Below, in pieces: positions 43,957-53,388 of a DNA stretch of 64,000 bases. The translations under genes were made by a program, and so were the position numbers. The stretch covers positions 56,973 through 120,972 of the forward strand of contig JAJEFG010000046.1 in NCBI GenBank assembly GCA_022820545.1, in the 5' to 3' direction. The DNA comes from Acidobacteriota bacterium (GTDB lineage Bacteria > Acidobacteriota > Vicinamibacteria > Marinacidobacterales > Marinacidobacteraceae). The stretch's first letter is position 1; each line of letters begins with the position of its first letter. The notes below the pieces were generated by a model. That model did not search any database. It saw nothing but the letters and a program-made list of their open reading frames with translations, and was not told the origin of the DNA.

Positions 43957-46842
43957 CTAGAACTGGAACCGGACCCCGATCCGCAGGATGCGGGGCGGCT
44001 CGATTCTGGCCGGCACCAGGAAGCGGTTCGCCAGGCCGTAACGGAGCGACTGCACGGCCGTGGTCCGGTTGATGTTCGTCAGGTTGAAGACGTCGGCGAT
44101 GACCCCGATGCGCATGTTGTCCCGGAACGGGAACTGCTTCTCGATCCGGAGGTCCACCTTGTTCCGGAAGTCGTGGCGGTAGGTGCCCCGCTGCACGCCG
44201 GCAACGTCCACGAAGCTCTCCACCACCATTCCCGGCACGTCGTCCCGGAAGAAGCGCACCGTATAGGCGCCGAGCGCCGGATCCGGAGCGAAGTTCTCGG
44301 GCGGCTTCAGCGGGAAGCCCGTTACCCCCTGGTAGTAGGCGCTCGCCACGATGTCGAACGGCAGCGTGTAGGTGGCCTGGAGCTTGAACTGGTAGGTCGC
44401 ATCCAGGTCCAGCTTCCCCTCGGCGTTGATGAGCGTGTTGGGGTTGTCGTAGATGGCGTGGCCGCCCCAGGTGGAGCCGTAGCTGTTGCCGATGTTCCCC
44501 ACGGCTTCGGAGACGTTGAGGGCGGCCATCAACTGCCAGCCGTCCTGCCAGCGGCGGCGCACCACGAACTCGACGCCGTTGTAGTCGCGGAAGAGCGGTC
44601 CGTCCTGCCCCGGGTTTGTCAGGAAGCGCACCCGGCCGGAACCCTGGAACTCAGGCTTGAGCGCGTAGATCGTCATCGGCGAGTTGTCGATGGGGTTCGT
44701 GACCGAGAGCGCGTTGTAGGCCCCGAAGGGGGTCCCGTCCGCCCCGAGCCGGCCCACGTCCACCGTCTCCATGATGTCCTTCTCGCGCTTGAAGATCCCA
44801 GACACCGAGACGACCAGGTTGTTCTCGAGCTGGTGCTCGACGCCGACGTGGAACGAGTCCACGTACGCGTTCTTCAGGTTCGGATCGGCGCTGCTGGTGT
44901 TCGGCTGGATGGCGTTGGAAATCAGCTCGCCCTGTTCCCCGTCCTGGAACACGAGGTCGCCGTTCAGGTCGAACCACTCGTACTCGTGGTGTCCACCGGA
45001 CCGCGGCAGGATGATCAGGGTGTCCTGGTTCAGGAGCGGCTTGTAGTACTTCCCGTAACTGGCCTTGACCGAGGTTCGGCCCTCGTCGCCCAGCGCCCAC
45101 ACGATGCCGGCGCGGGGCGAGAGGGAGTTGAACCCGATGAGGTCGCGGGTCTCGTCGAGAAAGACCTCGGGGAACCAGCGGCCGCCACCCGAACTCTGCC
45201 GCGGGTACCAGCCCTCGGTGGTCTCCCAGCGCAGACCCAGGTTCACGGTGAGCGCCTCGCCAATCGTCCACTGGTCCTGTGCGAAGAGAGCTACGCGGCC
45301 GATATTGGTCTGCTGCAGGTTGATCGGGTAGTTCATGAGGCGGACGCGGTAGGCCTCGCCGTTCAGCAGCCGCTGCTGCACGTCTTCCCCGTTCGGATAG
45401 AAGAACTCCCGCTTGAAGGGGGAGTGCTCCCAATAGACCCCGGTCTTGAACTCGTGGGAGCCGCCGAGGCCCGTCCGGAAGTGGGAGAGGGTCAGGTGGG
45501 CCTGACGGATATCCCGCGCCAGCGTGTTGCCGACGCCGCCGGTGAGGCCGCCGAAGGACTCCCCGGTGCCGATGTCCGTGTAGCCGACCGTGAAGTTCTC
45601 ATTGTTCGGGTATTCCTGGTTGAACGACTTCCACACCCCGTTGTACCGGGCCTCGATGATCGTGTCCTGGCCGATGAGCTGGGTCGCCTGCAGGTTCACG
45701 ATCCGCTGGTTCCGGAAGAAGATGTTCCAGGTCTCGGGGTGGTCGGCGTTCGAGAAACTGGTGACGTTGCCCGGCCACTTGTCCTGGTCACGGGTCGTGA
45801 AGGAGCCGCTGAACCGGGTGTTCGGGCCCATCTGGGTGGTCAGCTTGAAGAAGGAGTGGGTCTGGTTCGTCTCGAAGGGCTGGGTGGGCAGGAAGGGCTC
45901 CTGCTGCTCCACTTCGACGCGCCGGAGATTGCCGAAGAACCAGGCGCGGTCGCGCACGATGGGCCCGCCAAGGGTGCCGCCGTACTCCTGGTTCTTGATG
46001 TTGCTGGTCGCCGCCGGAAGGTCTTCCTCGAGCTCGGGGGTCAGGTTGTTCCATTCCGTCTGCTCGCCCTGGTAGTAGCCGTTGAGCGTTCCGGAGAACT
46101 CGTTGCCGCCGGACTTGGTGACGAAGTTGAACACCCCGCCCATGGAGAGTCCGAACTCCGCCGAGATGCCGCCGGTGGTGACCTGGACTTCCTCGATCAT
46201 GTCGATCGGGATCTCGGTGGAGATGTAGCCGACCGTGGTGTCGTTCATCCCCGCCCCGTCGATGTTGAACAGGTTGTCACGGGGCGAACTCCCGTGGACC
46301 GTCTGCGCCGGGGTGAAGGAGTACTCGCTGTCGAGGACGCCCGGCATCGACACCAGGAGGTCCGAATAGGTGCGCCCGAGCGGGATGTTCTCGATGAGGT
46401 CCACGTCCATGGTGCGCATCGCCTGGTTGCTTCGCACATCCACCAGCGGCGCTTCGCCGATGACGGTCACCATTTCCTCGACCCCGGAGGGGGAGAGGGT
46501 GGCGTCGAGCCCGATGTCGGTTCCGGCGTTCACCACCACGCCTTCGAAGGTCACGGTCTGGAACCCCGCGAGCTCGACGGTCACCGTGTAGGTGCCGGGC
46601 GAGAGCAGCGGGACGCGGTAGTCGCCCCGGGCCCCGGTGACCCGGGTCTCGGTCTGGATGTGCGACGGGCTCGAGAGGGTCACCGTGGCGCCCGGGATCG
46701 CGAGCCCCTGGTCGTCGGTGACCTCGCCGTAGATCGTTCCGGTCAACTCCTGCGTGAAAGCGGTTCCCGCCCCCAGCAGGAGCGCGACGCCCAGAACCAG
46801 CGCCGGACACGGCCTACTGGCCGTAAATCGTTGCAGCGTCAT
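43957..46842 (-). CDS. TonB-dependent receptor with carboxypeptidase-regulatory domain (Oar-like)
   Basis: 'QELTGTIYGEVTDDQGLAIPGATVTLSSPS', 'VTVIGEAPLVDVRSNQAMRTMDVDLIENIPLGRTYSDLLVSMPGV', C-terminal beta-barrel ending IGVRFQF. Confidence 0.92.
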   Translation of the reverse strand: MTLQRFTASRPCPALVLGVALLLGAGTAFTQELTGTIYGEVTDDQGLAIPGATVTLSSPSHIQTETRVTGARGDYRVPLLSPGTYTVTVELAGFQTVTFEGVVVNAGTDIGLDATLSPSGVEEMVTVIGEAPLVDVRSNQAMRTMDVDLIENIPLGRTYSDLLVSMPGVLDSEYSFTPAQTVHGSSPRDNLFNIDGAGMNDTTVGYISTEIPIDMIEEVQVTTGGISAEFGLSMGGVFNFVTKSGGNEFSGTLNGYYQGEQTEWNNLTPELEEDLPAATSNIKNQEYGGTLGGPIVRDRAWFFGNLRRVEVEQQEPFLPTQPFETNQTHSFFKLTTQMGPNTRFSGSFTTRDQDKWPGNVTSFSNADHPETWNIFFRNQRIVNLQATQLIGQDTIIEARYNGVWKSFNQEYPNNENFTVGYTDIGTGESFGGLTGGVGNTLARDIRQAHLTLSHFRTGLGGSHEFKTGVYWEHSPFKREFFYPNGEDVQQRLLNGEAYRVRLMNYPINLQQTNIGRVALFAQDQWTIGEALTVNLGLRWETTEGWYPRQSSGGGRWFPEVFLDETRDLIGFNSLSPRAGIVWALGDEGRTSVKASYGKYYKPLLNQDTLIILPRSGGHHEYEWFDLNGDLVFQDGEQGELISNAIQPNTSSADPNLKNAYVDSFHVGVEHQLENNLVVSVSGIFKREKDIMETVDVGRLGADGTPFGAYNALSVTNPIDNSPMTIYALKPEFQGSGRVRFLTNPGQDGPLFRDYNGVEFVVRRRWQDGWQLMAALNVSEAVGNIGNSYGSTWGGHAIYDNPNTLINAEGKLDLDATYQFKLQATYTLPFDIVASAYYQGVTGFPLKPPENFAPDPALGAYTVRFFRDDVPGMVVESFVDVAGVQRGTYRHDFRNKVDLRIEKQFPFRDNMRIGVIADVFNLTNINRTTAVQSLRYGLANRFLVPARIEPPRILRIGVRFQF

Positions 46843-47227
46843 GTTGTTTTGCCCTCCTGTGGGGATGTGGGGGAACGGACGACTACCGGCGCGGCGGGGC
46901 GGTGCGTACGCACCTCCGCCCCACGCTACGCCGGGGAAAGCTGCGGGAAGCAGCTGAGTGGGGGTTTACCGCGCGCAGGGAGAATCCGGCATCGGTACAC
47001 ACGGATCGGATCGTCCGCATCGGCATGCCGTCTCCCTTGCCAGAGGCATCTGCCAGCGAAACCCATCAGACCGCCCGCCCGCATCCGCCGTCAAACGCGA
47101 CGCCGGAATCCAAGTCATTGAAAAACCTGGTTTTAATGGTGATTGTAACGCAAGTGCAATGGTTTCGTCACAAACTTGTAATCAAAAGACGCCCGGTCTT
47201 CGTATAGAGGGCCGGGTGGCAGGTCGC

Positions 47228-49309
47228 TCAGGGGTCCGTGGCCACGGGTTCCCTCCCGAGGTGGCGCTCGAAGAAGTCGGCGCTCCGGCGGAAGACCTCC
47301 AGCCAGTTCTCGTGGCGGAGGAAGCCGTGGACCTCGTCGGGGAAGATCAGGAGTTCGTGCTCGACGCCGAGTTCCCGCAGCTTCTCCACCAGCTCGACGG
47401 TCTCGTTGAAGGGCACGTTCCGGTCGTCGTCCCCGTGGACGAGCAGCACCGGGGACCGCCAGCCGTCCACGGTGGCGAGCGGTGAGGACTCGAACGCCAG
47501 CCGCGCCGCCTCCGGGTGGTGGTCCGGTTCGTAGCTCGGATTGAAACCCTGGATGGTGCGGTTCCAGTCGTGGACGCCGTGGATGTCCACCCCGGCGGCG
47601 AAGAGATCCGACGCCCGGGAGAGTCCCATGGCGGTCAGGTAGCCGCCGTAGGAACCGCCCCAGAGCCCGATCCGGTCTCCGTCCACCGCGGGCATGTCGG
47701 CGAGGGTTCGCCCCGCCCCGAGCACGTCCTGGTGCTCGGCGCCGCCGCTCGCGCCGTAGCCCGTCGCCTCGCGGAACTCCATGCCGTAACCCGTGCCGCT
47801 CCGGAAGTTCACCGAGATCACCGTGAACCCGCGGCTCGCCAGGTACTGGTGGAAGGCGTAGCAGTTCGAGTAGTACCCCATGTAGTGCCAGCCGAGCAGC
47901 ATCTGCCGGCGCGAGCCGCCGTGCAGGAAGAGGACGCCGGGGCCGGGGGTTTCCGACCCGGCCGCGGGCCGGAAGAGCTGGCCGTGGATCTTCATGCCGT
48001 CGGCGGAGGCGAAGACCACCGGTTCCGGATCCACCATGTGCTCGAGCGGGAAATCGGCCGGGAAGGCGTCCGGCGCGAGGGCGCGCGCCTCACCGGCGGC
48101 CTGGACCATCGGCTGGAGCGGGCGGCGCCCGTCGCCCCCGAGGAAAGCGACCCCTCCCTGGACGGCGACCGGCAGCGTTTCGACGCCGGTCCCCGAGGTC
48201 AGGGCCTCGGCGGCCGATCCCGCGGTGAGGCGCCAGAGGTGGCGGCGGTCGATGTCTCCCTGGTTGGTGGCGGCGATCAGGCCCCCCTGCCCGTCCCTGA
48301 CCGCGTACTCGGTCTCGAAGGTCCCGGAGGTCAGCGCCTCCGGCTCCCCGCCCATGGCCGACACGGCGTAGAAGTGACGGTAGCCGGTGCGCTCCCAGGG
48401 AAAGAGGATGCGGCCGTCATCCGTCCAGTGGAGCTGGTCGGCGGAGGCGGTGCCGGAGAAGACGCTTCCCCTCCCGGGCTCCGCGCGGAAGACCTCCCGG
48501 CTGGTACCGGGGTTGTCGAGGGAAGCCACCCGGATGCTCCAGGGAGGGCCCTCCCGGTTCGGAACGAACATGAACCGCTCGAGCACCGGCGGCGTGCGCA
48601 GGAACGCCACTTCGCTCCCGTCGGGTGAGAAGGCCGGCGAGCCGTCGCGGTCCACCGCCGGGTCGAGGTAGTGGACCGTCTTCGCGCCGAAGTCGTAGAC
48701 GCCGACGAAGGAATGCGCCCCCCGCGAGGAGACGAACGCCAGCCGGTCGCCGCCCGGGGAGAGGCGCAGGTTGCCGAAGGAGCCCCGGCCGTGGATGAGC
48801 TGCTCGGGTTCGGCATCCGGGTCGAGGCTCACCTGCCAGACCCGGCCCCGGCGCACGAAGAGCAGCGCATCGCCGTCCGCAGTGAAGAGGGGAGAGGCGG
48901 CCGGCTCGGTGATGCGGCGGGGCGCCCCGCCCCGATCGATGACCCAGAGCGCCTGCTCCACTCCCGCCGGATCGCTCGTCGGGTTCGGCAGCTCGCCGGC
49001 CCGGTTGGGGCCGTCGCCGCGGATGAAGGCGATGCGGTCTCCGTCGCGGCTGAACGCCAGGCTGTGGATGGTCGTCCCGTCGTCGCCCTCGAAGGAGGTC
49101 AGGCGGCGTCCCGCGAAGCCGGGGGCGTCGGCCGCCCAGACGTTCCGCGCGCCCCGCTCGTCGAACACCCAGGCGACCCGGGAACCGTCGGAGGAGGCGG
49201 TCAGGCTCGTCGGAAACGGGGCCGAGAAGACCTGCTCGAGGGTGAACTGGGCCTCGGCGCCGGACGCGCCGAGGACCGTGATCCAGAGGAGGATGGCGAT
49301 CTGTCGCAT
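47228..49309 (-). CDS. S9 family peptidase (DPP-IV/acylaminoacyl peptidase-like), secreted
   Basis: 'RIGLWGGSYGGYLTAMGLSRASDLFAAGVDIHGVHDW', 'VLLVHGDDDRNVPFNETVELVEKLRELGVEHELLIFPDEVHGFLRHENW'. Confidence 0.92.
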   Translation of the reverse strand: MRQIAILLWITVLGASGAEAQFTLEQVFSAPFPTSLTASSDGSRVAWVFDERGARNVWAADAPGFAGRRLTSFEGDDGTTIHSLAFSRDGDRIAFIRGDGPNRAGELPNPTSDPAGVEQALWVIDRGGAPRRITEPAASPLFTADGDALLFVRRGRVWQVSLDPDAEPEQLIHGRGSFGNLRLSPGGDRLAFVSSRGAHSFVGVYDFGAKTVHYLDPAVDRDGSPAFSPDGSEVAFLRTPPVLERFMFVPNREGPPWSIRVASLDNPGTSREVFRAEPGRGSVFSGTASADQLHWTDDGRILFPWERTGYRHFYAVSAMGGEPEALTSGTFETEYAVRDGQGGLIAATNQGDIDRRHLWRLTAGSAAEALTSGTGVETLPVAVQGGVAFLGGDGRRPLQPMVQAAGEARALAPDAFPADFPLEHMVDPEPVVFASADGMKIHGQLFRPAAGSETPGPGVLFLHGGSRRQMLLGWHYMGYYSNCYAFHQYLASRGFTVISVNFRSGTGYGMEFREATGYGASGGAEHQDVLGAGRTLADMPAVDGDRIGLWGGSYGGYLTAMGLSRASDLFAAGVDIHGVHDWNRTIQGFNPSYEPDHHPEAARLAFESSPLATVDGWRSPVLLVHGDDDRNVPFNETVELVEKLRELGVEHELLIFPDEVHGFLRHENWLEVFRRSADFFERHLGREPVATDP

Positions 49310-49330
49310 GGGAACGCTCCTGACGAGGAC

Positions 49331-50599
49331 TTACCGGGGGACGAGCCGCACCGGCAGGTGCTTGACCCCATGGATGAAGTTGGAACGGAGACGGTCGGGC
49401 GGGCCGGTGAGTTCGACGGCGCGCACCCGGCGGAAGAGTTCCTCGAAGGTGACCCGGACCTCGAGGCGGGCCAGCCAGGCCCCGAGGCAGACGTGCCGGC
49501 CGGCGCCGAAGGCCAGGTGCGGGTTGGGGCTCCGGCGAATCTCGAACCGCTCGGGCTCCGGGAAGGCCTCCGGATCGCGGTTCGCGGCGATGTACCAGAG
49601 GACCGCCTTGTCGCCCCGGCGCAGCGGGGCGCCGTCGAGGTCGAGGTCCCGCGTGAGGGTGCGCCGGAAGTGCATGGTCACCGAGGTCCAGCGGAGGATC
49701 TCCTCGGTGGCCGACTCGAAGAGGCCGCGCTCGCCGGGAGCGGCGTCGAGGGCTTCCCAGGCGTCGGGGTGATCGAGCAGCCCGAGCAGGCCGAGCGAGA
49801 TCGTGTGCCGGGTGGTCTCGTTGCCGGCGACGATGAGGAGCAGGAAGAAGTTCTGGAACTCCAGCTCGGTGAGCGGACGGCCGCCGGCGTCCTCGGCCAG
49901 CATCCCGGAGATGATGTCGTCGGTGGGCCGCCGGAGACGCTCCTTCCGGATGCGGCTCGCGTAGTCGAAGACGGCGCGCGCCGCCGGGCTCCGGAAGGGC
50001 AGCAGGCGGAACTCTTCGGTGTCCACCTGGTCGATGACCGCCATCGAGAACTCGGGGTCCGCGTTCGAGATCAGCGCGTCGCCCCATTCGACCAGTTCGC
50101 CGGCATCCTCCTCCGGCACGCCCAGGATGCGGCAGAGCATCCGGATGGGGAGTTCCCGGGAGACTTCCTCCACGAAGTCCAGCTCGCCGCGTTCGAGGGC
50201 GCGGTCGAGCACCTGGGCGGCCAGCCCCCGCACCGAGGCCTCGTAAGTGGCGATGGATTTCCGGGAGAAGCCCGCTCCGACCAGCCGGCGTAGCCGGGCG
50301 TGCTCGGCGCCGTCGTACTCCATCATCGTCCGCCGGGCCTCGAGTTCGTCTTCATCGAGTTCTTCGAGGCGGATGCCGCGGGCGCAGGAGAAATCCCTCG
50401 GGGTGGAACTCGCGTGGAAGACGTGGGAGTGACGGGTGAGCGCCCAGAACCCGGCGCCGTCGGTCTCGTTCACCCAGCAGGGGGATTCCTGCTCGCGCAT
50501 CCGGGCGAAGAGGTCCCACGGCACCCCCTTCGTGTAGGTGTCGTGCGAAACGATCGCCTCGAAACCGCCTGGGGACCCGTTTCGGCCGTTCCTCGTCAC
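49331..50599 (-). CDS. Cytochrome P450
   Basis: 'FFLLLIVAGNETTRHTISLGLLGLL', 'EEILRWTSVTMHFRR', heme loop 'HLAFGAGRHVCLGAWLARLEVR'. GTG start at 50599 preferred because the ORF 5' extension is a REP element. Confidence 0.9.
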   Translation of the reverse strand: MTRNGRNGSPGGFEAIVSHDTYTKGVPWDLFARMREQESPCWVNETDGAGFWALTRHSHVFHASSTPRDFSCARGIRLEELDEDELEARRTMMEYDGAEHARLRRLVGAGFSRKSIATYEASVRGLAAQVLDRALERGELDFVEEVSRELPIRMLCRILGVPEEDAGELVEWGDALISNADPEFSMAVIDQVDTEEFRLLPFRSPAARAVFDYASRIRKERLRRPTDDIISGMLAEDAGGRPLTELEFQNFFLLLIVAGNETTRHTISLGLLGLLDHPDAWEALDAAPGERGLFESATEEILRWTSVTMHFRRTLTRDLDLDGAPLRRGDKAVLWYIAANRDPEAFPEPERFEIRRSPNPHLAFGAGRHVCLGAWLARLEVRVTFEELFRRVRAVELTGPPDRLRSNFIHGVKHLPVRLVPR

Positions 50600-50627
50600 C
50601 GCCCGGATGGTACGTCGAGGTGGCGCG

Positions 50628-50680
50628 ACGGCTTGGAACGCCGCTCTCCAGACCGGCACGCGCGGCGCTCCGCGCCGCGC
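50628..50680. repeat. REP-like element, class 2
   Basis: CGGCTTGGAACGCCGCTCTCCAGACCGGCACGCGCGGCGCTCCGCGCCGCGC. Confidence 0.7.
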
Positions 50681-50769
50681 ACCGCGCGACCCCGCCCCGT
50701 CGGGCGGCGCCGGACCGCAAAAGACGTCGCCTGCCCCCTCCCCGACCTAATGTAGTCTCCCCGGTTCCG

Positions 50770-51501
50770 ATGAACCCGAGCAAGATCGTTTGTGTTCATC
50801 TCAACTATCGCAGCCGGGTCGAGGAGTTCGGAGCACGGCTTCCGAAGGCGCCCACTTACTTCCTGAAGCCGCCCTCCGCCCTGATCCGGAGCGGTGAGCC
50901 GGTGGTCCGCCCGCGGGGCTGCCGCTACCTGAACTTCGAGGGGGAAATCGTTGCGGTGATCGGATCGCGCTGCCGGGGAATCGAGCCGGAAGACGCCGGG
51001 CGCTTCGTTGCCGGCTACACGGTCGGCAACGACTTCGGGCTGCACGATTTCCGGGACACCGACGCCGGCTCGATGCTCCGCGTGAAGGGCGCCGACACGC
51101 TCTGCCCGGTGCTGGAACCGGTGGTTCCCGGGTGGGATTTCCACGGGCGCGGGATCCGCACGCTGGTCAACGGCGAGGTGCGCCAGTCGGGCAACACCGC
51201 CGAGATGGCGTGGGACCCGCACTACCTGATCGCCGACATCGCGCGGACCCACACGCTGCTGCCGGGCGACCTGGTCTTCACCGGCACCCCGGCCGGCTCG
51301 CGGCCGGTGGAGCCGGGGGACGAGGTCGCGGTCGAAGTGGACGGTTTGGGGCGCCTCGAAAACCCGATCGTGGCCGCGGAGTGGGGGATTCCCGAGGGCT
51401 ACGGGGCGCAGCCGACCGAGTCCGAGGAAGTGCGGTCCACGGCGCTCGGCGGCGACTGGGAGTTCCGGGGGATTCGTCCGCCGCGGGCGACGGCGCGATG
51501 A
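50770..51501 (+). CDS. Fumarylacetoacetate hydrolase family protein
   Basis: 'KIVCVHLNYRSRVEEFGARLPKAPTYFLKPPSALI', 'LNFEGEIVAVIGSRCRGI', 'YTVGNDFGLHDFR', 'LLPGDLVFTGTPAGSRPVEPGDEVAVEVDGLGRLENPI'. Confidence 0.93.
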   Translation: MNPSKIVCVHLNYRSRVEEFGARLPKAPTYFLKPPSALIRSGEPVVRPRGCRYLNFEGEIVAVIGSRCRGIEPEDAGRFVAGYTVGNDFGLHDFRDTDAGSMLRVKGADTLCPVLEPVVPGWDFHGRGIRTLVNGEVRQSGNTAEMAWDPHYLIADIARTHTLLPGDLVFTGTPAGSRPVEPGDEVAVEVDGLGRLENPIVAAEWGIPEGYGAQPTESEEVRSTALGGDWEFRGIRPPRATAR

Positions 51502-52268
51502 GCGGGAACAGACGCCGCAGCCGGCCCCGGATCGGGCTCACCCCCTGGAAGCGCCCGGTCCACACGATCGTGGGAGATCCGGAACAGCTCTTCACGCTCG
51601 CCGAGGAGTACGTGGAGAGCGTGCGCATCGCCGGGGGCATCCCGATCATCCTTCCGCCGGCGCCGCTGAGCGCGGCCCCGGAGGCGGTGGCGGCGATCGA
51701 CGCCCTGGTCCTGACCGGCGGAGGCGACTTCTCGCCCTCCTCCTACACGAGGACCGACGAGGGGCTGAGCGCGGACATCGATCCCCAGGAGGACGCCTGG
51801 GACGTCGCGCTGACGCTGGCGGCCCGCGACGCGAACCTTCCTTTCTTCGGCATCTGCCGGGGCATGCAGGCGCTCAACATCGCACTCGGGGGCACGTTGC
51901 ACCAGGACATCAGCGACCGCGCGAACCACCCGCCCATCCCCGGCGTGCCGGCGGACGCGGTGGCGTTCCGGCACCCGGTGACGATCCAGCCGGAGAGCCG
52001 CCTCGGCCAGATCCTCGGGGTCACCGAGCGAAGCGTGAACAGCATCCACCACCAGGCGGTGGACCGGCTGGGCGAAGGACTGGCGGCGGTGGCGCACGCG
52101 CCGGACGGCACGATCGAAGGCATCGAATACAACGGGTCCTCGCCCCGGGGCCGCTGGGGAGCGCTCGCCGTGCAGTGGCACCCCGAGCGCATGGGGCACG
52201 ACCTGGACCAGCGCATCTTCGACGCCCTGGTCCGGGCGGCGGCCCGGCGAAGCCTGGACGGAGACTGA
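51498..52268 (+). CDS. Gamma-glutamyl-gamma-aminobutyrate hydrolase family class I glutamine amidotransferase (PuuD-like)
   Basis: 'DALVLTGGGDFSPSSY', 'PFFGICRGMQALNIALGGTLHQDI', 'VNSIHHQAVDRLGEGLAAVAHAPDGTIEGIEY', 'AVQWHPERM'. Confidence 0.92.
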   Translation: MSGNRRRSRPRIGLTPWKRPVHTIVGDPEQLFTLAEEYVESVRIAGGIPIILPPAPLSAAPEAVAAIDALVLTGGGDFSPSSYTRTDEGLSADIDPQEDAWDVALTLAARDANLPFFGICRGMQALNIALGGTLHQDISDRANHPPIPGVPADAVAFRHPVTIQPESRLGQILGVTERSVNSIHHQAVDRLGEGLAAVAHAPDGTIEGIEYNGSSPRGRWGALAVQWHPERMGHDLDQRIFDALVRAAARRSLDGD

Positions 52269-52296
52269 AGCGAAGGCTTGTGAGGAGGCGTCAGTT

Positions 52297-52653
52297 ATGG
52301 GACCCGGACAAGAGAACGGAACACGCCGCTGGCTGCAGAAGGTGAAATCCATCGCGCGCAGGCAGCCAAACAAGCCGGCCCGACCCCAACCCAGTAAGGC
52401 GAGTCCGGAAGCCGCAACCGAGACACAGGAGTTCGCATCGAGTCCGCTTCCGTCCCCAGAAACACTGCGGGCCTATGACGAAGTGGTGTCCGGGACGGCG
52501 CGAAGGATCGTTGACCAAGTCGAATCCGACCACGAGGCGAAGAACAAGAGTCGAGTGATGCGGTCGGCCGCGAAGCTGTTGGCCGCAGGCGCTTCGGCGG
52601 TCGCGGCCCTTGCCAGCTTGGCGGCGGTGATGGCCTCACGCGGCCGGAGGTGA
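52297..52653 (+). CDS. DUF2335-like small membrane protein
   Basis: 'SSPLPSPETLRAYDEVVSGTARRIVDQVESDHEAKNKSRVMR' resembles the DUF2335 'GPLPPPExLxxYExIVPGxAERI' core; single C-terminal TM segment. Confidence 0.55.
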   Translation: MGPGQENGTRRWLQKVKSIARRQPNKPARPQPSKASPEAATETQEFASSPLPSPETLRAYDEVVSGTARRIVDQVESDHEAKNKSRVMRSAAKLLAAGASAVAALASLAAVMASRGRR

Positions 52654-52703
52654 TCTGGGGACGCCTCGGCACACTTCAGATCACGCCGGGGCCACGGTGA
52701 CAA

Positions 52704-52766
52704 TTGACATCACTGCGGCTTAGTCATACCCTTGACTAAGTCTTATGGACGGAGATTCCTTAGTGA
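52704..52766 (+). promoter_or_regulatory. TA promoter/operator
   Basis: TTGACA (52704-52709) with a 17-nt gap to a weak -10; perfect inverted repeat CTTAGTCA-TACCCT-TGACTAAG (52719-52740) straddles the -10; third half-site-like CTTAGTGA at 52758-52765. Confidence 0.55.
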
Positions 52767-52993
52767 GTACGGTGAATGTGCACGAGGCCAAGACCCATCT
52801 CTCACGCCTCCTGGCTCAGGTCGAAGCGGGAGAGGAAGTTGTGATCGCCCGCAACGGCGCGCCAGTGGCCCGTCTGGTTCCCTGTGAGAAGAGAGGGAAG
52901 CGGGAGTTCGGAGCCTTGAAGGGACGCATGGTGGTACCGGACAGCTTCTTCGAGCCCCTCCCGGAATCCGAACTCGAAGCCTGGGAGAGGTAG
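52745..52993 (+). CDS. Phd/YefM-type antitoxin
   Basis: 'STVNVHEAKTHLSRLLAQVEAGEEVVIARNGAPVARLVP'. GTG at 52763 is a likely alternative start with its own GGAG. Confidence 0.9.
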   Translation: MDGDSLVSTVNVHEAKTHLSRLLAQVEAGEEVVIARNGAPVARLVPCEKRGKREFGALKGRMVVPDSFFEPLPESELEAWER

Positions 52994-52996
52994 CCG

Positions 52997-53383
52997 GTGC
53001 GGCTGCTTCTCGATACCCACACGTTCCTGTGGTGGTTGAGCGGCAGCGAACGATTGTCCGTGCGAGCCCGCGACGCGATTGGCGATGACGTGAATGAGGT
53101 CCTGGTCAGCGCCGCGTCAGCATGGGAGATCACGACGAAGCACCGGCTCGGCAAACTCGTGGGGGGCGAACTGATCGCACAAGACGTTTCGTCCGGGATT
53201 GGGGGACAGGGTTTCACGGAACTGGGGATCACCGTCCACGACGCGAGTCGGGCGGGTGCTCTATCGGGGCCCCTTCGTGATCCGTTCGACCGGATGCTGA
53301 TCGCCCAGGCCCTCATCCACGATCTTGTTCTCGTTTCGAACGAGAGAGTGTTCGACCGGTACGGCGCGCGCCGGCTCTGGTGA
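52997..53383 (+). CDS. PIN domain toxin (VapC-like)
   Basis: 'MRLLLDTHTFLWWLSGSERLSVRARDAI', 'VSAASAWEITTKHRLGKL', 'DPFDRMLIAQALIHDLVLVSNERVFDRYGARRLW'. Confidence 0.92.
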   Translation: MRLLLDTHTFLWWLSGSERLSVRARDAIGDDVNEVLVSAASAWEITTKHRLGKLVGGELIAQDVSSGIGGQGFTELGITVHDASRAGALSGPLRDPFDRMLIAQALIHDLVLVSNERVFDRYGARRLW

Positions 53384-53388
53384 CGGTT

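Noticed and set aside
43873-47121. 1082-aa plus-strand ORF
   Set aside because: Antisense to the second TonB receptor; biased composition, a GC-codon artefact.
50599-50659. N-terminal extension of the second P450 (MPVWRAAFQAVAPPR...)
   Set aside because: Encoded by a class 2 REP element, so the downstream GTG at 50599 is preferred.
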